Below are positions 33,298 through 41,990 of a DNA stretch of 64,000 nt, one piece after another. The notes below the pieces were generated by a model. That model was not told where the DNA came from. It worked only from the letters and a program-made list of their open reading frames with translations, and did not search any database. The translations under genes and the position numbers were made by a program. The stretch is from Paenibacillaceae bacterium (GTDB lineage Bacteria; Bacillota; Bacilli; Paenibacillales; Paenibacillaceae), in assembly GCA_900766135.1 (NCBI GenBank), contig CAAFUF010000032.1, forward strand, positions 1 through 64,000. Reading direction: 5' to 3'. Within the stretch, counting starts at the first letter, position 1. Every line of letters starts with the position of its first letter.

Positions 33298-34865
33298 TAC
33301 GCAACGCCTCCGGTCACATCGTTAAATACCGAAGCGTCGACCGTTCCGGCTACGCGTTGCTCGTCCGCATCGATACGCTCTACCCGTTCCGCTGCCGTTG
33401 CGTCGTCTACGCCGTCCAGCTCTTTGATCGCGTCCATAACGGACTGTGTCGGCTTGCCGCCGGTACGGATATTCGCCACTTCTGCGGCCTCTTTCGGGTC
33501 TTGCGGTACGCCATCGCGCCAGTTGATTCGCGGATAAACGGGCTCGTACGGTTCAAATCCGTCAACGCCGGCATTCGCGTAGTTTTCGAGTTGCATGGCG
33601 GTCCAAATGGCGTCCCTAAATGCGCGATCAACGTGCGCCCGGATGCGGTTGACTTTCGCCAAGATCGGCATAAACCGCGCTTTGATTGCGCCGGAGTCCG
33701 TATGTGACGTGCCGGTGCCGCCTTTATCGTTCGCGAGCGTCGTACCAAACAACCACTGCGGCGTTTCGCTCATCTGATAAACGAGACCGAGCAGGATGTC
33801 GAGCTCTTTAAACGCGGATTCGAGTTGGCCCTCCCAGGTCATATAGCCAGGCGTTGGATCTTCCTTACGGATTGGGATGTACCGGCCGCCCGCGCGAAAC
33901 TCCGTTTTATCGTCGTCAACGTCGTCGGGACCGTACATAACCGGGTCGCTGTGTTTCCAGAGGATATAATCAATCTGCGCGAGCCGCTCGTTAATCGCGG
34001 ACAGCACGCTTTCCAACTTTTCAACGCCGCTGATTCCTTCCCATCGGTCATCTACCGACTTGTACGGAATGTGATGCACCAATAAGCGGTCAGTCCCCGT
34101 TGCTACAACGTCTTCATCGCGGCCAGTGGCGACCTGATCGCCGATCGTATACGTCGGAATCGGCACGCCCCATTCCGCATTGACCCCGCGCTCCTGCAGT
34201 TTATAGCGCTCGTAAACGATGTAACCGGGAATATGGCGCTCAACGTTAAGATACGGCACGACCGAAACGGGATTGCCGGTCAGCCAGCGGATAACCTTGC
34301 CGCCGGGCTCCTCGACCCAATCGATCCACGCGACGTTCATCGCTTTGAATTTCTTACGCGAGCCCTTCGCCAATTCCGGGAATACGATATTCGCTGGCAC
34401 CGCCTCGACAATCGGTTCAAGCGGCGTTTCTGGCGCTGCCAAGCCGAGAGCTGACGTCTCGCTTACGTCTGCTCGCGCGGCATAATACGTCTTGATAAAC
34501 GAGTCGCCGCGATAGCCGCCGCCGATAACGAGTTCGTGCATCATCTGCGTTAAGTCGTTCTCTTCGACGATCGAGTCAAGGCGCGATTGCTCGCGCGTGC
34601 CTGGGCCTTTGCCGCTTTCGTACGTTGGTGGCTCGCCCACGAGTAAGTCCGCCGGCTTCGTCAGCAGTATGTCCATCAAGTTAACCGCGATAAATAGCGT
34701 TTTTAGCTGCGCGGCGTGCGGCGTGTCTTTCAGCAGCGACGAGGCGCGTTCGTATATTTCCGGATGGCGTCCGTCGAAGATGATGCGGCCGCGTTTATAG
34801 CGGGCCAGGCGCGGGATATCCCGTTCCGGCGGATACTGCTGCCCTGGCGCGAATAATTTCGCCAA
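33297..34865 (-). CDS. Portal protein (SPP1 gp6-like)
   Basis: 522 residues. RYKRGRIIFDGRHPEIYERA at the N-terminus, crown and wing segments in the middle (LESVLSAINERLAQIDYILW), and an acidic C-terminus. Twelve copies form the DNA channel at one capsid vertex. TTG start with AAGGAGGG 8 nt upstream. Standard order terminase-portal-minor head. Confidence 0.88.
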   Translation of the reverse strand: MAKLFAPGQQYPPERDIPRLARYKRGRIIFDGRHPEIYERASSLLKDTPHAAQLKTLFIAVNLMDILLTKPADLLVGEPPTYESGKGPGTREQSRLDSIVEENDLTQMMHELVIGGGYRGDSFIKTYYAARADVSETSALGLAAPETPLEPIVEAVPANIVFPELAKGSRKKFKAMNVAWIDWVEEPGGKVIRWLTGNPVSVVPYLNVERHIPGYIVYERYKLQERGVNAEWGVPIPTYTIGDQVATGRDEDVVATGTDRLLVHHIPYKSVDDRWEGISGVEKLESVLSAINERLAQIDYILWKHSDPVMYGPDDVDDDKTEFRAGGRYIPIRKEDPTPGYMTWEGQLESAFKELDILLGLVYQMSETPQWLFGTTLANDKGGTGTSHTDSGAIKARFMPILAKVNRIRAHVDRAFRDAIWTAMQLENYANAGVDGFEPYEPVYPRINWRDGVPQDPKEAAEVANIRTGGKPTQSVMDAIKELDGVDDATAAERVERIDADEQRVAGTVDASVFNDVTGGVA

Positions 34866-34886
34866 ATTTGCGTCCCTCCTTCGTGA

Positions 34887-36668
34887 TTAGTACGCCCATG
34901 CGGGCTTATTGCGGATTTTCTTGCGGCCGGACTTCGCAATACTTACGGCCATTTCGAGTGCATCCGGAAGGTCGTCGTGCGAGCCTGTTCCGTAAAGCTC
35001 GAACTGCTCAAGCAGCAGCGCGTGTTTTCGCGAAAACTGAATAGCGCCACTCTCGATGTCCGGGAGCAGCGCCTCAATGCGGAGGTCTTTACGCGACCGT
35101 TGGTGTATTTCCTTAACGCGTGTATGCCCGGGATAGCCCGCCGCCCTTAACGCGTCTTTAAGCTGCATGACGAAAAACTCTTGCGCCGCCTGCGCCTCGG
35201 CCGCGATCGCATTCGGTTGATAGCGCATTGCCTTTTCGACAATCACACGCAAAAAAGCGTCCGGCTTAATCCGCTCGCCGAACGCATCGATTACGTATTT
35301 TGTTCCGGATTCTCTGTGACGCGCAATTACGACGATTGCCGAATAGTCACCGCGAGTTTTACCCATCGCGAAGTCAACGCCCATATAGACGTCAAATGCG
35401 TCGGTCGGACGCGGATACTGCGTAAGTAAAGCGGATAGTGGACCACCGTCCCAATACGCGAAGGTTTCCGGATTGAATATCATCGATTCCTCGTCGATCG
35501 GGTTATTCATGTACTCCGTGTTAAACGCCTTAGAGCCGTTATCCCATTTCCACCTCATCAGCTTCCAAATCGGCTGCGCATCCGGCCACAAGACGACGGC
35601 CCCGCGGTCCATCTCGGCGCGGTTGGCTTCGTAAAGTTCCTCCGCTTCCCTTACTCGCTCCTCTTTCGGACGGTCTGGATCTTTGTATACGAGCCGGCAC
35701 GCTTCCCACAAATCCATTCTTTCGGGCCATTCGATAACGGCGCGATAAACACGCGACTTGAAATCCGACCGGTTATACAGCACATCCACGAGCAGCGCTT
35801 CGTGGTGAACCGTTGTCCCCATGTAAATAAACGCCGTCTTCTTCCCGCGCGGATCGCCGAGCGGTACGACTGTCTGCGCAAACCAGTCTTTGAGCTTCCG
35901 CCGGAGTTCCGGAGTCGCGGCGTTCGATTTGATATCTTCGAGGTCGTCGCAAATAATCAAGTCCGGCCGCACACCGTTCCAGTTTCGCCCCCGCAGCGCC
36001 TGACCTGTTGATGCCGCCTCAACTTTCGTCAGTAGCTTTTTCGTTCCATCTTCCCGCGGCTCCCAGGCGATGAATTCCGACGAGTTATCCTTCGGGTTCT
36101 CTTGCTGTTTCGGAGATAACAACGGCCCAAAGTCTGCGCGCAACTTAGCATTACCTTTAAGCTGCGCCGCGATCCAATCCAGGTTTGCGGAGGACACAGC
36201 GGGCGTCTCCGATATGATAATCTCGTATTTACGCTTGCGGTAGCAGATTTCACGCAGTGGCGCAGCCTTTGATAAATACGTAGATTTTGCGTGCGAACGC
36301 GGGGCCGCCACCGCGACTTTATCGTTGGTGTGTACGTTCGATACATCGTCTATAATCTCGGCAATTTCGCGGTGAAACTCCGGCGCTTCCGATACACCCG
36401 TAATGTCGAAGCCGTCCCAGTTTCCGTCGTTGCCGGGATTGCGCGCCTCCGAGAAGTATTCGAGCGCGAACTCGATCAAATCCGTTTCACAACGGTTGAT
36501 CCGTTCTAGTCGCTCGTACTCCGTTAAGGCAACGTCAATTTCCGTCGCGTCATCCGGAGAGAGGGCGGCCACGTCAACGCCGTCCAATGCGTCGATTAGC
36601 GCAGCAAGTTCCGCGATCTTAGCTTCGCGTTCTGGCCGCGTTATCCATTTTCCGTTAGTCCATGCGAT
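34887..36668 (-). CDS. Terminase large subunit, ATC start codon
   Basis: 593 residues from the proposed start. The ATPase half has a Walker A-like APRSHAKSTYLSK and Walker B LIICDDLED; the RNase H-like nuclease half has VDFAMGKTRGDYSAI and, near the C-terminus, DDLPDALEMAV. The frame runs 27 codons past the first conventional start (TTG 36587) to ATC at 36668, where AAGGGAGGG sits 9 nt upstream; the added residues (AWTNGKWITRPEREAKIAEL) look like a genuine helical N-terminus. A 636-bp non-coding gap separates it from the small subunit. Confidence 0.85.
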   Translation of the reverse strand: MAWTNGKWITRPEREAKIAELAALIDALDGVDVAALSPDDATEIDVALTEYERLERINRCETDLIEFALEYFSEARNPGNDGNWDGFDITGVSEAPEFHREIAEIIDDVSNVHTNDKVAVAAPRSHAKSTYLSKAAPLREICYRKRKYEIIISETPAVSSANLDWIAAQLKGNAKLRADFGPLLSPKQQENPKDNSSEFIAWEPREDGTKKLLTKVEAASTGQALRGRNWNGVRPDLIICDDLEDIKSNAATPELRRKLKDWFAQTVVPLGDPRGKKTAFIYMGTTVHHEALLVDVLYNRSDFKSRVYRAVIEWPERMDLWEACRLVYKDPDRPKEERVREAEELYEANRAEMDRGAVVLWPDAQPIWKLMRWKWDNGSKAFNTEYMNNPIDEESMIFNPETFAYWDGGPLSALLTQYPRPTDAFDVYMGVDFAMGKTRGDYSAIVVIARHRESGTKYVIDAFGERIKPDAFLRVIVEKAMRYQPNAIAAEAQAAQEFFVMQLKDALRAAGYPGHTRVKEIHQRSRKDLRIEALLPDIESGAIQFSRKHALLLEQFELYGTGSHDDLPDALEMAVSIAKSGRKKIRNKPAWAY

Positions 36669-37304
36669 GGGTGTCCGCCCTCCCTTCCGTTCTTCCGTGA
36701 TTTTAGCGCTTCATTCTTTCGCGGTTTTTGCGCTAAATTAGCGCGGTTATTGCGCTACCCCTCCGAATACCACGCGCGTAGGTAAAGGCGCTAATTCGAC
36801 GATAAAATTACGGAAGTTTAACGAGTGCTGACGCTTAGGTTCCGTAAAGCCCAAACGTTATTTTTGGTGCGCGGATTGTAGATGCGCCTGAAAACGCCCC
36901 CGGCGCAGGGTGCCTTGGGGGTCTGCTTATTCGTAACCATTACGTTATACATTCGTATGCAATTATAATTACGTAAAATATTATTTTGACGTAATTAGCA
37001 ACCGCTGAAAACCGCGCCACATCAACGTTCTTGCCGCGCCGTATAATTACGCGTTATGCATCGTATATACATTTCCAGCGCATTCCGCATAGTGGCGCGG
37101 CTTAGCGCAATTTCCGCTGGTAATTTATACAGCGCGTGAACGGGCGTATACATTGCGTTTATGCACCGTTTATGCAGCGTGAAGGGCGCTGAAATCCGAA
37201 AATTTCCGGAGGGGCGTGCGCCAGGACCCCGCTGCAGATAAATCGCCGCGATCCGAAGATATACGAAATATCTCCGCGCAACTCCCTACATCTAATGGCG
37301 CAAT
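36669..37304. other. 636-bp non-coding region between terminase genes (candidate packaging or replication site)
   Basis: No gene is supported. Contents: a 15-bp near-palindrome GCGCTAAATTAGCGC (36729-36743) with further GCGCTAA half sites nearby; a GC-rich hairpin CCCCCGGC...GCCTTGGGGG (36897-36921); an AT-rich patch bounded by TAATTACGT (36966-36974) and ACGTAATTA (36989-36997); and four copies of a TTTATGCANCG-like unit (37053, 37124, 37158, 37169). Such density of elements suggests a pac or cos site, an origin, or an operator region. Confidence 0.45.
37053..37179. repeat. Iteron-like 11-bp repeats
   Basis: TTTATGCACCG (37158) and TTTATGCAGCG (37169) abut directly; GTTATGCATCG (37053) and TTTATACAGCG (37124) are related copies. 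The spacing suits binding by the small terminase or an initiator protein. Confidence 0.45.
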
Positions 37305-37691
37305 TTATTCGCCAGTTTCGGACTTGTCTCGCTTCAATGCAGCTAGCCGCGCCTTCAACGCCTCGATATCCGTTTCCTCTCCGCCTTTAGTCGTCACCTC
37401 TACGCTATCAGTTAAGATGCCGCCAACCTGCAGCGCCAGTTTCGCCATCGCTGCGTTACGGTCCGTAATCGCAATCTCCGCAAGAGACTCAACCAGCTCC
37501 GGCAAACGGACGTCATTCACACGTTTAACCGCGCGTCTGAACTCTGCGTCAAACTCCGGCTTCTTACGCCAGTTCTCAAGCGTGCGCGAAGTAACGCCGC
37601 AAATCTCCGCGATCTCTTCGTACGTCTTACCGCCTTTCTTCGGCTTTGCTAGCCAATCAATCGCGATAAGTTGTTCCGCTGTTAACGCCAT
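37305..37691 (-). CDS. Terminase small subunit
   Basis: 128 residues. N-terminal helix-turn-helix (YEEIAEICGVTSRTLENWRK) after ALTAEQLIAIDWLAKPKKGG, then helical oligomerisation region and charged tail. The PhBC6A51-type start is typical of Firmicute small terminases, which recognise the packaging site. ATG start. Confidence 0.85.
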   Translation of the reverse strand: MALTAEQLIAIDWLAKPKKGGKTYEEIAEICGVTSRTLENWRKKPEFDAEFRRAVKRVNDVRLPELVESLAEIAITDRNAAMAKLALQVGGILTDSVEVTTKGGEETDIEALKARLAALKRDKSETGE

Positions 37692-37693
37692 AA

Positions 37694-37774
37694 TTACGCC
37701 CCCTTTCCGTTAGTCCTACGTGCTAGTTCCGCGTGTAATTCCGCGGTAGAAACACGAGATAAATCTGCGTTCAT
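37694..37774 (-). CDS. 26-aa leader-like peptide before the small terminase
   Basis: MNADLSRVSTAELHAELARR then TNGKGA. GGAGGG lies 9 nt before the ATG and the stop is 2 nt before the terminase start, which suggests coupling. Short proteins with an LSxVSTxEL pattern are common in Gram-positive phages; function unknown. Confidence 0.5.
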   Translation of the reverse strand: MNADLSRVSTAELHAELARRTNGKGA

Positions 37775-38191
37775 AATCGTTATCCCTCCGCTCACTTTGC
37801 GTTCGCTCTGCGCGAGTAAGGTTTGTACTACATGAGATACTTCTTCGAGTTGGCTTCATGATTCTTTCTTGCAAAGGTTAGAGCAAAACACTCACGCGGC
37901 CTGCCGGCCTTGCCCCGTAGCCTATCGGCTCCGGGAATATCTCTATACGCGAATAGAATTTACATAAACCATTAACGCGCATAAGAGATTAACACAAGGC
38001 CTGATCTTGGCCGCAGTGTTCGGAGCGACTTTCTCCGAATCATCTTCGCGTTGTCTATCAAGATAAAGAATCAATCTCCGCGTTTTCGACCGCAAAAACG
38101 CCGCAATCCCACGCCCGGCGCGGCTTCCCAGCGTTTTATTCGCGTGCAAAAAAGGGTACCTATCTGCCCGAAAACGTGCAAAAAAGGGTAC
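37775..38191. other. 417-bp intergenic region with direct repeats
   Basis: No convincing gene. It holds a TCGGAG...CTCCGA hairpin (about 38019-38037). Two copies of GCAAAAAAGGGTACC lie at its end, the second running into the 3' end of the winged-helix gene. Late transcription of the terminase-structural operon probably starts here, but no clear -35/-10 pair was found. Confidence 0.4.
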
Positions 38192-38195
38192 CTAT
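38143..38195. repeat. Two 21-bp direct repeats
   Basis: Identical copies containing GTGCAAAAAAGGGTACC at 38143-38163 and 38175-38195, separated by 11 bp. The second overlaps the stop codon of the winged-helix gene, so the pair may be its binding site or a replication element. Confidence 0.7.
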
Positions 38196-39055
38196 TTTTC
38201 GCAGCCAATCCGTTTATTCGCGAACAACGCCCGCAGCATCCCGTCAGGCTCGCCTTGTCTCCGGTAGAACACGAACGGATTTAGCGCGGTAAATTTCTTG
38301 CGTCTGTCGTACGCCTCTACCCACTCCCCTATAATGTTCGCGCTGCGTAACCGTTTGAGCGCCTCTTTCGTTTTGGTCGCGGACATTCCGACAAGCTCGC
38401 CGATTTCCCCGTCCGTTAGGAACCGGATGTCTTCCGGAGCCGCGAACGGATCCGCGCATACCAGGTTCGTATCGTAATGGACGTTCGGCAGCAGTTTATA
38501 TACGAAGCCGAGGTCGGCCGCGCTAAGCTTGAACCGTTTCAACGCGGAGAAATACGTTTTAATCAACGCATCAACCTCGCCGGCTGTCGCGCTATTCCGG
38601 AAATGGTATCGCTCGTTAACCGAGAAGATCCCGCTAGTTTCGAAAAGGATGCTCCGCGCCTCTAATTCGTCGGCAACTACGCGAGCCGTCCGCTTACTTA
38701 CGTCCCAAATCCGCGCCAGATCATCGAGAGTCTGCGGAGTATTTTCGCGCCCCTCCGCTACCAGGACGTTAGTTCGAAACGCAATATGCGGCTGCAGTAA
38801 TAAGATATATCCGCAATACTTGTTCGAAAGGTTGCGCGTGATCTCTTGGATGTTGCGCATGTGAATGAACGAAAAATAGCGCTTGTCACGTTCAAAATGC
38901 GCGTGCTTCCGCGCGGCCTCGTATTGTTCAATCGTTTTATAAACGAAAAGACGGCCAGCCTCGTCTTTGGCTAACCGTCCACTCATTGGCGTAAATTTTC
39001 CGATTGGTGCGCCGCTTTTAATGCGCGCAACCCTTTTCCGCAATGTTGCGCTCAA
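38192..39055 (-). CDS. Winged-helix DNA-binding protein, replication-initiator-like
   Basis: 287 residues. Two HTH segments are visible: LDDLARIWDVSKRTARVVAD near 115 and GEIGELVGMSATKTKEALKR near 230. The layout recalls RepL-type plasmid initiators and phage regulators. Direct repeats lie at its 3' end and it precedes the late genes, so either replication initiation or late-gene control is possible. TTG start with GGAGGTG 8 nt upstream. Confidence 0.6.
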   Translation of the reverse strand: MSATLRKRVARIKSGAPIGKFTPMSGRLAKDEAGRLFVYKTIEQYEAARKHAHFERDKRYFSFIHMRNIQEITRNLSNKYCGYILLLQPHIAFRTNVLVAEGRENTPQTLDDLARIWDVSKRTARVVADELEARSILFETSGIFSVNERYHFRNSATAGEVDALIKTYFSALKRFKLSAADLGFVYKLLPNVHYDTNLVCADPFAAPEDIRFLTDGEIGELVGMSATKTKEALKRLRSANIIGEWVEAYDRRKKFTALNPFVFYRRQGEPDGMLRALFANKRIGCEK

Positions 39056-39546
39056 CCGGCGCTCACCTCCCGATACTCTCCTGCTATACTCTCGCGCAAT
39101 TCCGGCGTATTCGGATACGCGAACATCTCGCTATATTTCGTACTCCAACCGTCATCTGTCCGCATTGTCGCCGCGAATACTGCGGTCGTGCGATCCGCGC
39201 AGATACACATGTACGTAAAATTACCGTAATCATCGCCGATCTCAATAACGTCGCCGACGCGGAATGTCCAGTTACGCCGATCCTCCGCGCTTGTTAATAA
39301 ACGGATCGCAACGTCTACCGCGCTTTCAGACGTGTATCTTCCGGGTTCATGCGGATACTCGCGTTGGATAAACGCAGCCAGCCGCTTGATTTCGTTAATT
39401 GCGGCCTCCGCGCCCTCTAACTCGCGCAGCGCTTGCGTCGCCTTCTTCGCCTCGCGTTGGACCGCCTTAAGACCGCGGATAGCCTCCGCAATGTCTACGT
39501 CAACTTTTACCGTCAAGCCGCTTAATTCGCGCTGATTCTGCGCCAT
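39052..39546 (-). CDS. Hypothetical phage protein, coiled coil plus SH3-like domain
   Basis: 164 residues: N-terminal coiled coil (AIRGLKAVQREAKKATQALR) and a C-terminal beta domain starting FRVGDVIEIGDDYGNFTYMC. It shares this barrel style with other early proteins of the phage. Function unknown; overlaps the next gene by 4 nt. Confidence 0.5.
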   Translation of the reverse strand: MAQNQRELSGLTVKVDVDIAEAIRGLKAVQREAKKATQALRELEGAEAAINEIKRLAAFIQREYPHEPGRYTSESAVDVAIRLLTSAEDRRNWTFRVGDVIEIGDDYGNFTYMCICADRTTAVFAATMRTDDGWSTKYSEMFAYPNTPELRESIAGEYREVSAG

Positions 39547-39617
39547 TTATACCGCCTCCTTTAAATTAAAAAGGAATCTAACGCAATCACGCCGAACTAA
39601 TCCGTAGGAGGTTCGAT

Positions 39618-39821
39618 ATGAAAACGTTAAATTCCGATATTGAACTATTTGCGGCCGCCATCACGCAGGCTCACGTACCTGTTTACGTAGGAAATAACCG
39701 CGAAATTAGCGGCGAAATAGCGCGATTCACTCCGGCGAGTGTCTGCGTTAAGGACGCGAAGAACCCGGCTGAATCGGCGTATTTCTTGCGGGAAAATTGC
39801 GTGATTACTGCGGAAGGGTAA
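39618..39821 (+). CDS. Small plus-strand protein, LSm-like pattern
   Basis: 67 residues: VPVYVGNNREISGEIARFTP and SVCVKDAKNPAESAYFLREN form a short beta domain. GGAGG precedes the ATG. The pattern (ligand-loop G followed by beta strands, ending in CVITAEG) resembles small Sm/Hfq-like folds, but this is only a guess. It is one of few plus-strand genes. Confidence 0.5.
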   Translation: MKTLNSDIELFAAAITQAHVPVYVGNNREISGEIARFTPASVCVKDAKNPAESAYFLRENCVITAEG

Positions 39822-40095
39822 AAGAAAAAGCCCTTTCGGGCTCAATTTCCGCAAGTCTACGTTTGATTTGTCGTCTCTGTGCGCGAAGCTCTGCGTACTC
39901 CTCGCGTATTTCATCGATCCGTTTACGTGTATATAACGCTTCGCCGAGTGAGTACGTGTTGAAATCGTCCTCGTCGGCGCTTATTGTATAAATAGTTCCG
40001 GAAGAGTAGTGGAGGTCCGCGTATTCCTCGCGTAATACCTCCATTTCCAACTCAACCGCGGAAATTTCGGAAAGTAAATAGTCCGTCTCGGTCAT
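39805..40095 (-). CDS. Hypothetical coiled-coil protein
   Basis: 96 residues, two charged helices (ISAVELEMEVLREEYADLHY; KRIDEIREEYAELRAQRRQI) around a short polar loop. Not recognised. AAAGGGG precedes the ATG. Its 3' end contains the terminator stem. Confidence 0.5.
   Translation of the reverse strand: MTETDYLLSEISAVELEMEVLREEYADLHYSSGTIYTISADEDDFNTYSLGEALYTRKRIDEIREEYAELRAQRRQIKRRLAEIEPERAFSFTLPQ
39823..39850. terminator. Hairpin terminator between converging genes
   Basis: AGCCC-GAAA-GGGCT stem; on the minus strand it is followed by TTTTTCTTTT and lies inside the last codons of the minus-strand gene. Confidence 0.7.
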
Positions 40096-40155
40096 AAAGC
40101 CCCTTTCCCACCTATAGGTGCGTAGAACGACATTTTACAGGTTAAAAATAAAATA

Positions 40156-40878
40156 TTATTTAACAAAAAGCGACTTTTTCTCTATTTTCCATTCGTTTCC
40201 GAATCTATCTCCATCACGAAGTTTTATTGCAACTTTCGCTGCCCCTGCTTTGTCTTTTGGTGTAAATATTTCCGGACGAGGCGAGGATCGGCGGTCTTTC
40301 CACCTAAATTGATCCTCTGTGTAGCACGGATATTCTTCTTTAGTAATTTGTTCCTCGGCAATGTACCAATCATCCGGAGGATTACGGTTGGGAAAACGCG
40401 CTTGAATATCCGCGAATACTCTATCAGGGACATCGTATGATGATGACGCAAGAGCAGCGACATCGTTGAGCCACGTCTCTAGGGGCCCTTTCACCAGTAA
40501 CACCCCGCTGATTCTTGAATTTGTCGCTGGCGTTCCCTCACCTTTCATATTCTCTGACAATCTTTGAAGCGCTGTTAATACAGATTGAGAGAGAGATTGT
40601 TGCGCGATCCCTAATATGCTCGCCGCCTCTTCCTCCGTAATCTGCAGAAAATATTTCAGCGCAACACACTGGCGCATCCTCGGCGTCAGGCAACCGCTAT
40701 CCAGCGCCATTTTTAGATCGATCATAATCGTAGCCGCGTCAATATCGCCTTGGAACCATTGGCGCTCGGTCAACCGGTAAATGTCGCGAAGGAGGACCGC
40801 AAGACCCTCGACTTCGTACGGATAATCCGCGTCATATTGGCGCGCTGTCCGCAATATATCACGCTGCACATGTCCCAT
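40156..40878 (-). CDS. Sigma-70 region 4-like late-gene activator
   Basis: 240 residues. Residues about 70-110 form a region 4-type HTH (LTPRMRQCVALKYFLQITEE then EAASILGIAQQSLSQSVLTA). The N-terminus MGHVQRDI is shared with the paralogue at 41355. The C-terminal part (IEKKSLFVK end) is unassigned. Location upstream of the structural operon suggests late-transcription control. ATG with GAGGAGG upstream. Confidence 0.65.
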   Translation of the reverse strand: MGHVQRDILRTARQYDADYPYEVEGLAVLLRDIYRLTERQWFQGDIDAATIMIDLKMALDSGCLTPRMRQCVALKYFLQITEEEAASILGIAQQSLSQSVLTALQRLSENMKGEGTPATNSRISGVLLVKGPLETWLNDVAALASSSYDVPDRVFADIQARFPNRNPPDDWYIAEEQITKEEYPCYTEDQFRWKDRRSSPRPEIFTPKDKAGAAKVAIKLRDGDRFGNEWKIEKKSLFVK

Positions 40879-41155
40879 AATCGGCGACCTCCTCTTCGCG
40901 TTTTTCTAGCGCTTCCTGCGCCTTAATCTCTATCTTTTTGCGTGTGCTGACCCCTTTAGTTCCAAAGATAATCCACGACGCCAGTTCGTCCAATTCGCGC
41001 AAGTCCGGACGCTCTCCGATAGCCTTGGTGTAAGCCTTAATTAACGCCCCCGCGAACTCAACCCTAATCTCTGGATCGAAATCCTTACGCACTAATCTCG
41101 TTACGTCATCCCGGAATTTAGATTTATAGTCTATACACTTGTTATATACGATCAA
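40859..41155 (-). CDS. Hypothetical early protein
   Basis: 98 residues, helical, basic (YKSKFRDDVTRLVRKDFDPE). Not recognised. TTG start 7 nt after GAGGAGG. Ends in the recurrent -AA tail. Confidence 0.5.
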   Translation of the reverse strand: MIVYNKCIDYKSKFRDDVTRLVRKDFDPEIRVEFAGALIKAYTKAIGERPDLRELDELASWIIFGTKGVSTRKKIEIKAQEALEKREEEVADYGTCAA

Positions 41156-41358
41156 GCGTGCGCCTCCTCCTCATAAATGCCGTCCGTCCCGATTCGCAAC
41201 TTTCCTGCGTCGGCCTTGCGTTTTACATCGCTTAAAGCACCGCCGTAATCCGGATAGTCGCGCCGAATCCACGTAACAACCCCGTCAATTACCGCAATAG
41301 TGCCGGACGAGAACGCGATATACGCGTCTTTTTCGCCTAGAATGCGCCTACTCTTCAC
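41152..41358 (-). CDS. Hypothetical early protein
   Basis: 68 residues with a short beta part (KDAYIAFSSGTIAVIDGVVT). GTG start overlapping the stop of the sigma-like gene. Not recognised. Confidence 0.5.
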   Translation of the reverse strand: MKSRRILGEKDAYIAFSSGTIAVIDGVVTWIRRDYPDYGGALSDVKRKADAGKLRIGTDGIYEEEAHA

Positions 41359-41741
41359 GCAATCACCTCCGCATATTCAGCGGTAAACTCCTGCATATTT
41401 CGCGTGCGGTACCACTCCGCCAACTTTTCCGCAGCCTCATCGTACGTTTTCGCGACGGCCTGCTGCGTCATGCCCATGATTTCGGCCGCCTGCTGCTGCG
41501 TTAAGTCCGCGCCGGATACCCAAGCGACGGCTTCCGTTTGGGCGTCCGTCAGGCCTGCGTTGTAGATTGCGCTATTGAGATCGAGTAAGATATCCGAGGC
41601 CGCGTAGTCGCCACGAAATCTGGCGGAGCTGATGCGGTGCCGGTCGCGGAGTAGCGCCTTTACGCCGGCTGCGTCGTTCAAAGCGTAGGTAACCGTGTAT
41701 TTGCGTTCAGATGCGTGGATATCGCGTTTAACATGTCCGAT
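41355..41741 (-). CDS. Sigma-like activator paralogue, ATC start codon
   Basis: 128 residues. C-terminal HTH (LTDAQTEAVAWVSGADLTQQ then QAAEIMGMTQQAVAKTYDEA). Upstream of the first conventional start (TTG 41681) the frame reads GHVKRDIHASERKYTVTYAL, which aligns with MGHVQRDI of the paralogue at 40156. The DNA is ATCGGACATGT here and ATGGGACATGT there, so ATC at 41741 takes the place of ATG; GGGAG lies 9 nt upstream. Confidence 0.7.
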   Translation of the reverse strand: MGHVKRDIHASERKYTVTYALNDAAGVKALLRDRHRISSARFRGDYAASDILLDLNSAIYNAGLTDAQTEAVAWVSGADLTQQQAAEIMGMTQQAVAKTYDEAAEKLAEWYRTRNMQEFTAEYAEVIA

Positions 41742-41762
41742 GATGATCCGCTCCCTTTTCGT

Positions 41763-41990
41763 TTATTCAATCGTCCCATCCGCGCCAATCACACCGCGCT
41801 CGCGCACGACTATCGCCTCGATTACGCCATACTCGCAATCGCGGTGTACGCGCCCGTAATCGCTAATGTCCGAAACTTCGTCACCGGCGTATATTTCGCG
41901 CCCGCACCACGCACATTCCGCGACTGTTGGCGGCTCATCGCGCAGGCCGGGCGGTGCGAAGCGATATTCTGGCGTATTGTTGTACGTCAT
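41763..41990 (-). CDS. Small zinc-finger-like protein
   Basis: 75 residues with CAWCGREIYAGDEVSD and a later HRDCEYG, giving a C-x2-C...H-x2-C zinc site of treble-clef type. The partner nucleic acid or protein is unknown. ATG overlaps the methyltransferase stop by 4 nt. Confidence 0.55.
   Translation of the reverse strand: MTYNNTPEYRFAPPGLRDEPPTVAECAWCGREIYAGDEVSDISDYGRVHRDCEYGVIEAIVVRERGVIGADGTIE

Noticed and set aside
37820..38040. tRNA-like or other structured RNA in the 37.8-38.0 kb gap
   Set aside because: Short stems are present, but no cloverleaf or known RNA pattern could be built.
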